Assembly (NCBI GenBank): GCA_013054445.1
Contig: JAAMPI010000393.1
Coordinates: 1-39,681, forward strand
Direction: 5' to 3'
Origin: Cudoniella acicularis
Lineage: Eukaryota > Ascomycota > Leotiomycetes > Helotiales > Helotiaceae
Length of the DNA: 39,681 nucleotides
The notes under the pieces were generated by a model. The model did no database searches and had not been told where the DNA came from. It saw only the letters and a program-made list of their open reading frames with translations. Each line of letters opens with the position of its first letter. The stretch's first letter is position 1. Positions 24,911-34,999 of the stretch are shown here, in pieces. Both the position numbers and the translations under genes were made by a program.

Positions 24911-25370
24911 CCAAACAGTCAAGCCATCATTACAGCACCCCCATTTCAACAACGGAAGAAACACTCACAATTTTTAGAATATCCACAACACCAAAACTTC
25001 CGAAACATCCCTCAATCCCCCCTGTGAAACAATCTCCCTTCCGCACCACAAGAAGAGTTTTTCGATTAAGAAACCGTTGCGCACACGCGCAAGGCCTTTT
25101 TCAGGGCTACCTATCCAGTCTGAAGCCTCTGGAGGTATTTGGTTGCGTCTCTTAAACGTTGATTGTTTTGCGCCGCTGTGTTTGGAGGAGATTGGTGGGA
25201 GAGGTGGGTTGTGGTTGTGGTTGTGATTGGAAGGGAGTAAGGGTGAGAGAAGGGGAGGAGGAGGAGGAGGAGAGGGAGCGTAACTGTTGAGTTGTTAGTT
25301 TGCGTTTGGTAGGGGTTGAGATTGAGATTGAATTGAGGTAGTAGGGGCATGACTGCTTGACTATTTGGAC
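24911..25370. mobile_element. MITE-like element, copy 1
   Basis: The left end at 24911 (CCAAACAGTCAAGCCATCA) is mirrored by the right end at 25341-25370 (reverse complement TCCAAATAGTCAAGCAGTCA). The core holds a GC palindrome-like GTTGCGCACACGCGCAA at 25076-25092. The right half is purine-rich with GGAGGA and GGTTGT runs. No coding capacity. Confidence 0.6.
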
Positions 25371-25738
25371 GTTTTTTTTTTTTTTAGGAGACAAATGCTT
25401 ATTTAGTTTTATATAGGCGCGTGTCGTAGTAGTGAATTCGCGGCGTAGATTCACTGTTAAGAGCCCTGAGTAGCTCTGAGAGAAGAGGTGAAAAGGGGCA
25501 ATATAAGCGAAGAACCCAAAAAGTCTTTAAGCCTCTTTCTGCTTATTAAACTGGTCTTCTCCTAATAAATTTAATTTGTCTTAATCGTTAATTAAGAAAT
25601 TAGTTTAAAATTACACGGTCTTGGGGAAAAGAATTAAAAGATAAGCAGGCAGGAATTCAGATAAGTAGATGCATAATTGTATCCCTTATCTCAAGCTTTG
25701 TATATATACTAAAATAAGCGTTTTTCCTCACAAGCTCT

Positions 25739-26238
25739 CCAAACAGTCAAGCTATCAGCACCTCAAATCATCAATAGCAATTCACTTCTTCCTTCACAAC
25801 TAACAACCATACAGTCGCCTCTACCTTCTCCCCCCACACACACCAGCGCACCACAAAACCACCCTCTCCGCGCCGACAAAACCCCATCACGCAGAACAAC
25901 CATGTCTAGGGATGTGGAACCCCTACGCTACACCCCCAAGAGGCGTTGCGCGGCGCGCAACGGTCCCTCCTCGTAAAACCTTCCCGAATCACAAATTTCT
26001 AGGCGCTAGATTCCGACCAAAGTCTACTACTCCTAGGGTTCTTCTATACAATTCGTTTAGGGAGGGCCTGGTGGCATTCTTTCATTACAGGTGGGAAGTG
26101 GTTGTTTCGTTTAGGCTCGGCATGTTTCTGAAAGTTTGTAGCTGTCCGTGCTAGCCGATTCTTGGATTGTTTATCTCTAATATGAGTTTATGTTCTATTA
26201 TTAAGGGGCGCTGATTTACTTAACTGCTTAGCTTTTTT
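25739..26238. mobile_element. MITE-like element, copy 2
   Basis: The left end (CCAAACAGTCAAGCTATCAG, from 25739) is matched more weakly by an inverted right end near 26208-26235 (reverse complement AGCAGTTAAGTAAATCAGCG). The central palindrome-like GTTGCGCGGCGCGCAAC is at 25945-25961. A subterminal motif TAACAACCATACAGTCGCC at about 25801-25819 recurs in copies 3 and 4. Confidence 0.55.
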
Positions 26239-26328
26239 TTATAGTTTTAAAAATAATAAATATAATATATTAGATTTAAAATGCTACTATTTAACTAAAT
26301 TCTTACCTACTTGCCTTTCTACTTTTTC

Positions 26329-26368
26329 TTTATATATATGTATATATATAGAGAGAGAGAGAGAGAGA
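26329..26368. repeat. AT/GA compound microsatellite
   Basis: An alternating TA tract (TATATATATGTATATATATA) is followed directly by a GAGAGA tract of about nine dinucleotides. Simple sequence repeat, non-coding, between element copies 2 and 3. Confidence 0.9.
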
Positions 26369-26585
26369 CCCGCGAATTTTATACTAGGATTTCCTAATTA
26401 AAGTAAATCTAAATCTAAATTAGTGCTGATCTACTTATATTTTCTTTTCTATCTAAACCTCGTCATCGTCTAATCTTTTCCCTAAACGTCCCTCTTAATA
26501 GTGAATATATACCCTAAATTCACTACTATATGCCCTAATCGTTTATATAGACTTAAATAAGTAATTATCCTCCGAAAAAAAATAT

Positions 26586-26984
26586 TTAAACAGTTAAGCT
26601 GTTATCACTATCACTACCTCCCCTCAATTCTATCTCATTCTAAAACTCGAACTCCAAAACTTTGATAACTAACAACCTAACAGTCGTCTCCTCGCTTAAC
26701 TGCTCTTACCACAACTACCTCTCCTCATCCCTGACAATTCTCACAACTGCGTTTAAGAGCGAAACTAAATTTACTCTGAATAAGGGACGTTGCGCGGTGC
26801 GCAACACTCTCTTAGGCGAAAAGCCTTCCTGTGGTAGGGAAGATTGGTTGTTTTCATATGTGCTGGGTGATGTTTTGGAAGGTTGCGGCTTCCGAATCCC
26901 TTGGCGGTGTTGTCTAAATTGTGAGTTAAAGTTGTTTCTCTGTTGTTGAAAAATTACGGTGGTGTGATGGCTTGACTGTTTAGA
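26586..26984. mobile_element. MITE-like element, copy 3
   Basis: The left end TTAAACAGTTAAGCTGTTATC at 26586 pairs with the right end GATGGCTTGACTGTTTAGA (about 26967-26984). The core GTTGCGCGGTGCGCAAC is at 26789-26805. The subterminal TAACTAACAACCTAACAGTCG is shared with copies 2 and 4. It is about 400 bases with no transposase. Confidence 0.6.
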
Positions 26985-27337
26985 TTTATTTTTTCGTGAT
27001 TTTTAAATATAAGAGTTAAAGACAATTAAACTGGTTTAATTACGTTAGAAATAATTATTTTTATCTTTCAGTGGTCTGCTGTCAGCTTTACGAAGCCGTC
27101 TAAGCACTTCAAAATAGTAAAATAAATTGTAACCTAAAGTATACGCAAGTAAGTTGAACAGTAACAAAGGTGCATCAGTTGATAACAATCTAGTTATATT
27201 AAAATCTTACAGATACTTGGCGTTTAACTATTCAAGTGTTCCAATCAACTTATCACATAGTCGAGCCGCCTCCCTCTCTTCCTCTTCGTGTACACCCCTA
27301 CATCAAACCCTAAATATCATTTTCCCTCTTCAAACAC

Positions 27338-27832
27338 ATTAAAAAGTCAAGCTGCCAAGCCCCACTCACTCCCACCACACTTCTCAATTTCAATTCACTT
27401 CCCAAAAATCCATAACTAATAACCGTATAGTCCGTCACCTTTTACCTCTCACCTCCAACCTCACTCACACACCTCTCGAATCGGAATACTATCCACTAAT
27501 CAAACAGTCAATCTACGCAAAAGAAAAAGGTTCCCATGAACCACGTTGGGGTCGGCAACTATTTATCTAAATTGGCTCTGCCAGGGCCATGTGCGGCGCA
27601 CATCGCGCTCCTTCGATTCAAGAATGAATTTCCTCGTCTAGGGCGTTAGGGCTCGTTTTGTCGACTTGTTGGGCAAATTAGCTGGGGATGTCGGTTCATG
27701 TCATGAAGTTGGGTTCGAATGTTTTGGAAGTCCTTTATTACCGCGTAAGTGCATGATCGATTCCTTAATTTTAATCTGTGATTAGTGCGGGATTGGGTTA
27801 TGGGATGTGGCTTTGGCGGCTTGACTACTCAT
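27338..27832. mobile_element. MITE-like element, copy 4
   Basis: The left end (AAAAAGTCAAGCTGCCAAGC, from 27341) pairs with the right end near 27804-27832 (reverse complement GTAGTCAAGCCGCCAAAGCC). The core palindrome-like ATGTGCGGCGCACAT at 27589-27603 is the most diverged of the four. The subterminal TAACTAATAACCGTATAGTC corresponds to copies 2 and 3. Confidence 0.55.
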
Positions 27833-28060
27833 CTCTTCTTTCTTTTTTTGGTGAGAGCACTGGGGTGGGGTTGGGTGTAAATTTTATATAAATTTCTATT
27901 TCCCCGCAGATTTCGCGCGGACGTATAAACAACGCCAGTAGATATAATGTCATAATCTTACTTTGCAGAGGCTAGTCTACTATAGTCAAATTCCCAAGAG
28001 TTTTACCACCCAAAGTACGCAGAACCCTTTGTCCAGCCCAAACCAAACAAAGCAGCCTGA

Positions 28061-30113
28061 TCAAATACGAACGCCATTGATCCCGTTGACCAAAGCACCG
28101 TCTACCCCATTAACGCCCTCTGCATGCATGCAATCCGCCGTGACCTTTTCCAAACATCCAGCTGCTGCGGCGACGAAGCCGAGGTATGGCTTACTTGGAT
28201 CCAAGACTCGGGAGAGGTATTCGGGATGGAATTGGACGCCCACGAACCAGGGGTGGTCCTTCAGCTCCACAATTTGCATTCGTACACTCTTGTCGTCCTT
28301 GCCGATGAACTCCAATCCACCCTTTGCGAGACGGTCAATGTAATCTGGGTTGACTTCGTATCGATGTCTATGTCTCTCGTGGATTTCCTTCTTCTCCCCG
28401 TATAATTGTCGCAATCTTGACCACTCGGATCCTTCTTGGAATAATGTAGGACGCAAGCCCAATCGCATCGTACCACCCAAGTTGGTCTTGTCAATTTCCG
28501 GCATGAAAATAACAACTGGATCAACACACTGCTCGTTCAACTCAATTGAGCTTGCATTGGGAATATCGCAGACATGTCGTGCGAATTCGATAACCGCAAT
28601 CTGCATGCCGAGACAGATACCCAGAAATGGTGTTTTATTCGTACGCGCCCATTTTGCAGCAGCAATCATACCCTCGGTGCCTCTGTGACCGAATCCTCCC
28701 GGCACCAAGATACCATCCGCAGTGCAGACTCTATGCCAGGCCTTGTGAAAATCAGCAGGACTAGCAGTCTTGGTTTGATCTTCCAGGTGCGAGGCATCAA
28801 CCCATTCAAGATCAAGTTTCTTGCCACATCGCATAGCACTATGCTCTAGAGACTTGATCACACTAAGGTAGCTATCGTGGAGGTTCGTGTATTTTCCAAC
28901 CAATGCGATAGTGACAGATTCGAAGAGGCGATCCTGTTGTGAGGTAAGATTTCTCCATTGAGTCCAGGTTGCTTGACCGCGTTCAACAAGGTTCTTTGCT
29001 TTGTGCACAGCATCGAGGTTGAGAATTGAGCCGAGAGTCTTGACAAGACCTTGTTTTTCGAGGAGAAGAGGAACATGGTAGGTGGTAGAGACGTTGTGGA
29101 CGGCTAGAACATGCTCAGGCTCGACTTGACAGAACATGGCAATTTTATCGATTGTAGATTTCTCAAGAGGGACATCGCATCTGCATGCAATCTGAATGAT
29201 GGTCAATAATTAATCTAGTTATACTTCCTGAACAACTCACCAAGTCAGGAACTAGGCCTGATCGTCCAACATCTCTAATAGCCTGCTGTGTAGGCTTTGT
29301 CTTCTGCTCTCCGCTGACAACTGGGACAAGAGAGACGTGGATTTGGACAAAATTTCCCTTTCCGGCCCTTCTCTTCAGTTGTCGCATTGCCTCGATGAAT
29401 GGCGCGCTCTCGATATCACCTACAGTACCTCCCAATTCGATGATGCAAACATCTGGCGACTCATTTGTATCATCCACCGGGGTTTTGGCAACTCGTTCAA
29501 TCCAGTCTTGAATGGCATCGGTCAAATGGGGTACCACTTGGACAGTCTTCCCTAGATAATCTCCCCGACGTTCCTTGTCAATGACATGCTGATATATCTT
29601 GCCGGTTGTTATGTTGCTCTCACGCGTAAGGGTAATATTGAGGTAGCGTTCATAATTGCCAAGGTCGAGGTCGACTTCTCCACCGTCGTCGAGGACAAAG
29701 ACTTCGCCATGCCTGAGAGCCCGTCAGACCTGCACACACAGTCGAATGCATTGCGAGATGAATGCTTACTCAGTAGGCGCCATAGTTCCGGCATCAACAT
29801 TCATGTAAGGATCGATCTTGATTGAAGATACGTGCATCGCTGGTTAGCAATTGCACTTCCTTTGAAAATTCCAAACTTATCTTCAATCCGATTGTCTTGA
29901 GCAGCAACCCCGCAGATGAAGCTAAGATTCGATGTATCAGTGCCCATCTAAATCACCCCTCCTTTCCTTTCTTTTGGTGGATTTCGAGGGTACATACCAA
30001 TCGTCCCCTTGCCAATTCCGGAGATGACACCTGTGAAGCGGTCAACACATGAATTTTATTGAAAAAAAAGTCCATAGGTCAATCATACCTCCAGATACTA
30101 GAACGTACTTCAT
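28061..30113 (-). CDS. URA7: CTP synthase
   Basis: Converts UTP to CTP with ATP and glutamine in the cytosol, the last step of pyrimidine nucleotide synthesis. Six exons: 30113-30089, 30030-29998, 29921-29881, 29831-29770, 29712-29241 and 29191-28061; 587 aa, the normal fungal length. The N-terminal synthetase domain begins MKYVLVSGG and GVISGIGKG, with [31 protein letters not shown] and [13 protein letters not shown]. The C-terminal class I glutamine amidotransferase domain has the nucleophile Cys in GICLGMQ (about 404) and the His/Glu pair in [10 protein letters not shown] (about 532). The 5' part is cut into exons of 25, 33, 41 and 62 bases. The intron between exons 3 and 4 appears to have AT-AC ends. 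The gene is complete and intact; its short Gly/Asn/Val-rich C-terminal tail is typically variable. Confidence 0.95.
29832..29880 (-). other. AT-AC spliceosomal intron in CTP synthase
   Basis: This 49-base intron reads ATAAGTTTGG at its 5' end and GCGATGCAC at its 3' end, with a standard branch-like TTGCTAAC ending 11 bases before the end. Removing it gives GLK | VSSIKIDP, matching the ungapped family sequence (yeast GLKVTSIKIDP). The ATAAGT donor fits the major (U2-type) spliceosome better than the U12 consensus ATATCC. Confidence 0.78.
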
Positions 30114-31288
30114 CTTGGCGACTTATTTGAATGTTAATGGTGCCCGTGCTGGCTTATGCCAGAGGGAAAGAGAGAAGAAGAGAGGAAGCAGAACAAAATT
30201 TCAGATGCGATTTGCTCTGGTGGGGCAGACCGCGCTAAGCCATTTTTAGCGCGTCGCGTTTTAGCGCAGTCACGTCTCAAGTCGCGCTAAGTGGTTGCAT
30301 GACTCGAGAAAATCAACAATATTTATCTCTTCATGCTGGTTGGCTGTACTTGGATAAACATTTTGATTTTATTTCCTATAACGTATTCCATGTTTTCTAG
30401 AGCATATATGTGCGCTGTAACTACTCTACCAACTTCAGCAAGGGCATGGCACGGCTCTTCAATTCCCCCAAGTAGCTATTCTTCTTTCTATGTAGCTTTG
30501 TCTCAAAGGCTCAAAACTTGAAAGCATTACACAGCCATTTTTTTATATGTCTCAATTCAATAGCAATGCTGATGCATGCCTAGCCTATTGTTTCATATTC
30601 TTTTTATTGCGTTCAAGGAAAATTAGGCGAGGGGTAAAAGAGACAACAGAAATAGGGACATGATTCTTAGTTTTTATTGATTGAATGTTACATTATAGAA
30701 AAGCTAAGTGAGTTCAAAAGTTAAAAGCAAAAAAGACAAGTCTCATACCTTCTGCTCTACACTTTTAATCATAAGAGAAGAAGATACTTACTTGGGTGTT
30801 TGATTTGCTGGGTTTAGGCAAGGTGAAGAGCGTAGTTGTTTATTTGGCACTTAAAACAAGATTTTTTGTAGATTATTTTTCAAACTGATTATTTTCACAT
30901 TGCATTTCAAGCGCAAGTAGCCATCTTAAATCCAGTGGCCCAGAATGTTCCATCAACAGGAGTGGCAGAATTTAGGGAACGACCTCTGAAGAATCTGCGC
31001 TTAGACTTCGGGATTTTGCGAATGAGGTGAGGAAACGAAACTATTAATTGGATGACTCAAATGTTGTGGTTAGACAAGAAAAACCCCTTTAAAAAGGTAG
31101 ATGTTTTGTAGAAGGTCACCTTTGTGAAAACATTTAGAACTTGTGGTTACCTTCCTAATATTTAGGAATGTTCCAAAAAAGAGCGTCGTGGTAGGAAAAT
31201 ACCTACTCGGGGTGACAACACAACTCCCTTTAAGAATTGTGTAGAGCGGAGGCGTTCGGGGCAAGCAGAAAAATAGAAAGGCAAAAAA
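30114..31288. other. Intergenic region upstream of CTP synthase
   Basis: 1,175 bases. It contains the CGCTAA/TTAGCG cluster at 30231-30291 listed separately. The remainder is AT-rich with no gene recognised; the open frame at 31070-31324 on the minus strand runs into the 5S gene and is not coding. Confidence 0.45.
30231..30291. repeat. Cluster of inverted CGCGCTAA motifs in the CTP synthase upstream region
   Basis: CGCGCTAA at 30231-30238 and TTAGCGCG at 30246-30253 form a perfect 8-base hairpin with a 7-base loop. A further TTAGCGC follows at about 30261 and a CGCGCTAA at about 30283. It looks like a repeat remnant or a hairpin-forming site about 120-180 bases upstream of the start codon. 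Confidence 0.5.
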
Positions 31289-31289
31289 A
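31283..31289 (-). terminator. Pol III oligo-T terminator of the 5S gene
   Basis: Seven consecutive T on the minus strand overlap the last base of the 5S coding region. This is the standard RNA polymerase III stop signal. Confidence 0.8.
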
Positions 31290-31407
31290 CATACAACAGC
31301 AGGTATTCGCTGGTGGTCACCCACCCAACTACTAATCTGCCGATCTGAGGCTTGTGTATGGCAGAGCGGACGGGATGCCCAATTCTCCTCAGTCTATGGT
31401 CGTATGT
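31289..31407 (-). rRNA. 5S ribosomal RNA
   Basis: Read on the minus strand, the 119 bases begin ACATACGACCATAGACTGAG and end GCTGTTGTATGT, so the two ends pair as helix I. The inner blocks GGGCATCCCGTCCGCTC and GTAGTTGGGTGGGTGACC match the fungal 5S core and its internal RNA polymerase III promoter. A run of seven T follows directly on the coding strand (A run at about 31283-31289), the normal Pol III terminator. It stands alone between protein genes, as dispersed 5S genes of filamentous ascomycetes do. Helix III/IV bases differ somewhat from the Neurospora major type, so it could be a minor 5S class. Confidence 0.93.
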
Positions 31408-32582
31408 GGTAAGAAGCTCCTTAAAAGATATTATATACTTTAGTGTTGAGGTGAAAAGTAGTCCTTGTCTTTCGCATCCTCTACACCTGCAAAGTCGATT
31501 TTAATTCCAACTTTGGACAATTGTAAAGCAAGATGTAAAATCCCATTTGTTAATACACGGTTATCCTTCAAGTTGGATTGCGGAGTTGAAGAACTGTGAT
31601 TTAAATGTTAGTTTGAGTTGTGGTGAATTTTGATTCGTCAGAAAGTGTAGAACTCGATTGTTTGACTTGAGACTTGTGGATTTAAGTCCATTATTTGCTT
31701 AAATCCGGTTTTATTGTAGAGAAGACAGGTTAACCGAGTTTCTTATCGTACTGGTATATTAATAGTTTTGCCGAGATAAATAACCAAAAGGAAGCCGAGA
31801 TTTTGAAGCACATTCGGATGAATTAGGAAAGAGATGGTTGCTTACCGAATTTAGATTTTGCTGAAGAAAAAACTACCTAGGTACTGTATAATTGTAGGCC
31901 TAGTATGAAGTCATACTCATGAAGCAAGGCCTAAAAATGGCTAACTAGCACAATAGGTAAGCTATTTATTAATTTTTATAACATTATAGAGTGTTGCCAA
32001 TCTAAAGGCATGTTAGTTTCTGGCCTTCAACCCTTTTGATCAAAAGTGCGCTTTGTGAACTCGAATTGGGTACCTAGACAGTTTGCTGAACAAAAGCTGC
32101 TTATTTTACACTGTATTCCTATGAAAGAAATCATGACTTTAAGCAGCAAGATGTGTAAAGGCGTTGGTCTTCTGAGGAACTCTTGATTCTTCCATTATGA
32201 CTTCTAAGAGACAGATGCGCAACTCCTATATATCTATATGTGGCCAAGTTTGAAAAGAAATCTCTTGAGATAGATGCTATTGCCATTTTCTAGCGGTTTT
32301 TTTGGGCAAGAGAAGGTGTTGTTTTCTTGAGGATGATTACGTGCAAATGCCTCGGGCCCCCCATTTAGCCCCCACGCTTCCTCTCCACCTCCTTCCTTTC
32401 TAGGTACACCACTTCTTGAAGACTTGAAGGAGCGGACTTCTGCCACGCCAATTCTCTATCGCCACAATAAGTTCTTTGAAGGAACAATACGATGGTATTC
32501 CCTCGATATTTTCGAAGAGGAACACGCGAATTTCAAGTCCAGTCGCGTCGATCGCGTCGCAAACAAATGACGTCGAAATGGA
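31408..32582. other. Intergenic region
   Basis: 1,175 bases between the 5S gene and the 3' end of the acyl-CoA synthetase. It contains AACTACCTAGGTACTG at 31871-31886, also seen at 15401-15416. Open frames here have no recognisable content. Confidence 0.45.
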
Positions 32583-34653
32583 TCACAACTTGGCCCGCCC
32601 GGCCTCGATTGAACTCCAGCTGCTAGCATCAAGCTTTTGATACGATGTTCCATTCAGCCAATACAGCTTGTCTTGATTTCCTGCATCGGTCGCAATCCAG
32701 CTTCTCTTCAGCAGATCCCCTTTCGACTTTTTGAACGTCGCGTTTGCCTCAATTCTGTGCACCCAAAGTCAGCATCATTCGAAGTTGAGAACCAATCGAC
32801 ATACTCTGGCGTTATCCGCACGAGGCGCGGCATCGCATATCCAGGAAGTCCTGTTTTTTTGAGACGCGAATAAAGTCCTTTCATGAAGGCCTCGTCTGTT
32901 TGCGAATCCAAGGTGATAGCCGCTGCCCCAGCCTGTCCATCATACCTGAGTTTAGTGTTAGCAAGGTACCTAGGCAATGCGCGAAGTTTCGAGTACTAAC
33001 CCAGGAAGTTTGACGCCATACACCATAGCATCAAGAACTTCGTCGAGTTTTGCGAGGTGGTCCCGAACTTCTCCTGCGCTGACGTTCTCGCCCTTCCACC
33101 GAAAAGTGTCGCCCATTCGATCGTGGAAATGCACCCAGCCGTCTCTATCCATGAACAGCAAGTCGCCCATCTTCTGCCAGCAGTCCCCTTTCTTGAATAC
33201 ATCGAAAATGATTTTTTCTTCCGTTGCTGGAGAATTGTTGAGGTATTCTATCAATACTCCCCTGTCCTTTACTTTGCCAATCACCTCTCCAACTTCTCCT
33301 AGCTTTGCTTTTACGCAGAAACCTGTCTTTGGGTCTCGATAAGGACTTTCGGTCTCTGGATCCGTCTTCACGAGGAACGTATCTGTCTCCAGTAATCGCC
33401 TGATAGGTCCTTTAAATCCTACCTTTCCAGCAGCCCAACTACCGCGGCTGAAATTGTCATACTTTGCGAATCCTTCGGTTGAACGATAAAACTCTCGAAT
33501 TTCCGGGATGCCGAACCTCTCTTTGAACTTCTCCCATATCTCTCCCCTCAAGCCGTTTCCGGCAGCGACAATACAATTGTGTCCGCGATCATAAGGCGAT
33601 AGAGGGCTATGGACTAAATACCTGCACAATTCACCGACATAGAGAATACGTGTCGCGCGAGATTCCGTTACATCTTTCCAGAATCTCGAAGTGGAGAACT
33701 TTCGAGCAAGGCAGACTGCTGACGAGGTGCCGAGAGCATACGACAGGCAAGTGAATATTGCGGTGCCGTGAAACAGAGGCAGAGGTGAGTAAATACGAAG
33801 GGGAAAGTATTTCTCCGGTTCCTCAAGGTCCTGTGAGAGAGGTGTGGATGTTACCATCATGAGGTGATTTCGAATCGCGCAGGCTTTTGGTTTTCCAGTC
33901 GTACCAGAAGTATATATCAGGACTGATAGGTCTTGGATAGTCGCTTTTGCTGGTTTGCTTACGACTGCTGGAACCGGCAGATCTGCTAATTTGATGAGGA
34001 AATCGGATCCGCTTGGCAAAGAGACACGTCCAAAAGACCCAGAATCTACAGAGAAATGTTGCATCTCTGGATCGACAAATTGAGCTAAGTCAGGCGTTGA
34101 GATTATTGTTTTTGCTGTCGATACATTCATGCAATGTTTTAAAGTATCATCTACTACATGTCAGCTGCGATTTATGGCCGAGTGGCATACCAAACCTCTA
34201 AGGCTAATGTTTATCAAGGCCGCAATGGCTCCCAACTTTGACAAGGCTAGAATAGTCATGATCATCTCAGGTGAGTTGGTTGTGAAGACCGCAATATAAT
34301 CCTTTCTGGAAACGCCCTTCGCCTCTAAGAGTGCGGCAAGTTTATCGACATCTAATCCAGTCAGTGCTCGTTCATTTAAAACGGATTCTCCATTTACCAT
34401 TTTTAAATTTACCATAAGTCCAAGTTCGCCCTTCAAACCACAAGAACTCATTGCTGGGATCGGCTTTCGTAAACATATTATATATCGTGCAAGTATCGCC
34501 AAGATCCTGAATGCGTTTCCCCATACGCTTTCCCCATGCTGCTTCCCATTTTAGTGTTTGGATGTCTTTTCCTATCGAAAATTTCGCGTTCACATAGGCC
34601 CCTGTAACCAACGTGGCAGCAGCTCCTATCAAGGCACCGGTGACTGGCTCCAT
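32583..34653 (-). CDS. FAT1: FATP/Fat1-type very-long-chain fatty acyl-CoA synthetase, peroxisomal
   Basis: Activates (very) long-chain fatty acids to CoA esters and may aid their uptake. Exons: 34653-34413, 34351-34196, 34150-33001, 32945-32805 and 32754-32583; 619 aa, normal for the family. A hydrophobic N-terminus (GALIGAAATLVTGAYVNA) is followed by RTWTY and NSPEMIMTILALSKLGA. The AMP-binding signature LIYTSGTTGKPKA is near residue 209. The FATP-specific motif DRMGDTFRWKGENVSAGEV is near 482. The C-terminal domain shows VYGVKLPGYDGQAGAAA and ends LYWLNGTSYQKL. The last three residues are A-K-L, a PTS1 peroxisomal signal, visible only when the last two introns are removed. The intron at 34195 has a weak GTTTGG donor. 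It is divergent from the thiolase gene with a 346-base shared upstream region, which supports a joint role in beta-oxidation. Confidence 0.92.
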
Positions 34654-34999
34654 TTTTGCGATGCTTATAAGACAATGAGGTGGGAATTCAAAGAGAATAA
34701 TCAGAAGCAACCTTCGGCAAAACTTTTGAGATGCCTCGGACGCTGCGGTTCTTCGGTTTACTTATGGTTTCAAATGCGTTGTTAATGAGCTCGAGTGCCG
34801 TCTTTTTTATCCGGGGGGTGGGGTTTGCGGGGGTTAGAGGCCCCACCTAGTCGGACAGGTGCATTTTTGAGGTAGGGATGCCGCGGCTGAATACTTATGC
34901 GTCGTCTATCCTCGAATTAATCATTACAACTTTTGCTTCTGCATATATTTTCGGGATTTGCTCATCGTAAAGATTATTCACAGTCCCAGAGGCTTCAAA
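34654..34999. promoter_or_regulatory. Shared promoter of two peroxisomal beta-oxidation genes
   Basis: 346 bases separate the two start codons. CCTCGG at 34734-34739 matches the core bound by the FarA/FarB/CTF1 fatty-acid regulators of filamentous fungi. Three CreA-like SYGGRG sites cluster at 34818-34823 (GTGGGG), 34827-34832 (GCGGGG) and 34841-34846 (CCCCAC, inverse). The motifs are seen; binding and regulation (fatty-acid induction, glucose repression) are inferred, and six-base motifs occur by chance. Confidence 0.5.

Larger units (their letters stand above)
24757..28060. other. AT-rich, repeat-filled intergenic region
   Basis: 3.3 kb between the 3' ends of the HET gene and CTP synthase (convergent). 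It is filled mainly by four related inverted-end elements (listed separately), poly-A/T runs (about 24888-24904 and 25372-25385) and an AT/GA microsatellite. The open frames in it are low-complexity products of pyrimidine- or purine-rich DNA and are not genes. Confidence 0.6.

Noticed and set aside
25111..25454. Open frames of 79 and 100 codons on the minus strand
   Set aside because: They encode Ser/Thr/Pro/Gln low-complexity from purine-rich DNA inside a repeat element; no motif.
27714..27726. GGGTTCGAATG resembling a tRNA T-loop
   Set aside because: The flanks do not pair as a T stem and no D arm, anticodon arm or acceptor stem was found upstream.
29832..29880. A 37-base GT-AG intron in place of the AT-AC intron of CTP synthase
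   Set aside because: It would have a GTTTGG donor, a branch site only 4 bases from the acceptor, and insert four residues in a conserved region.
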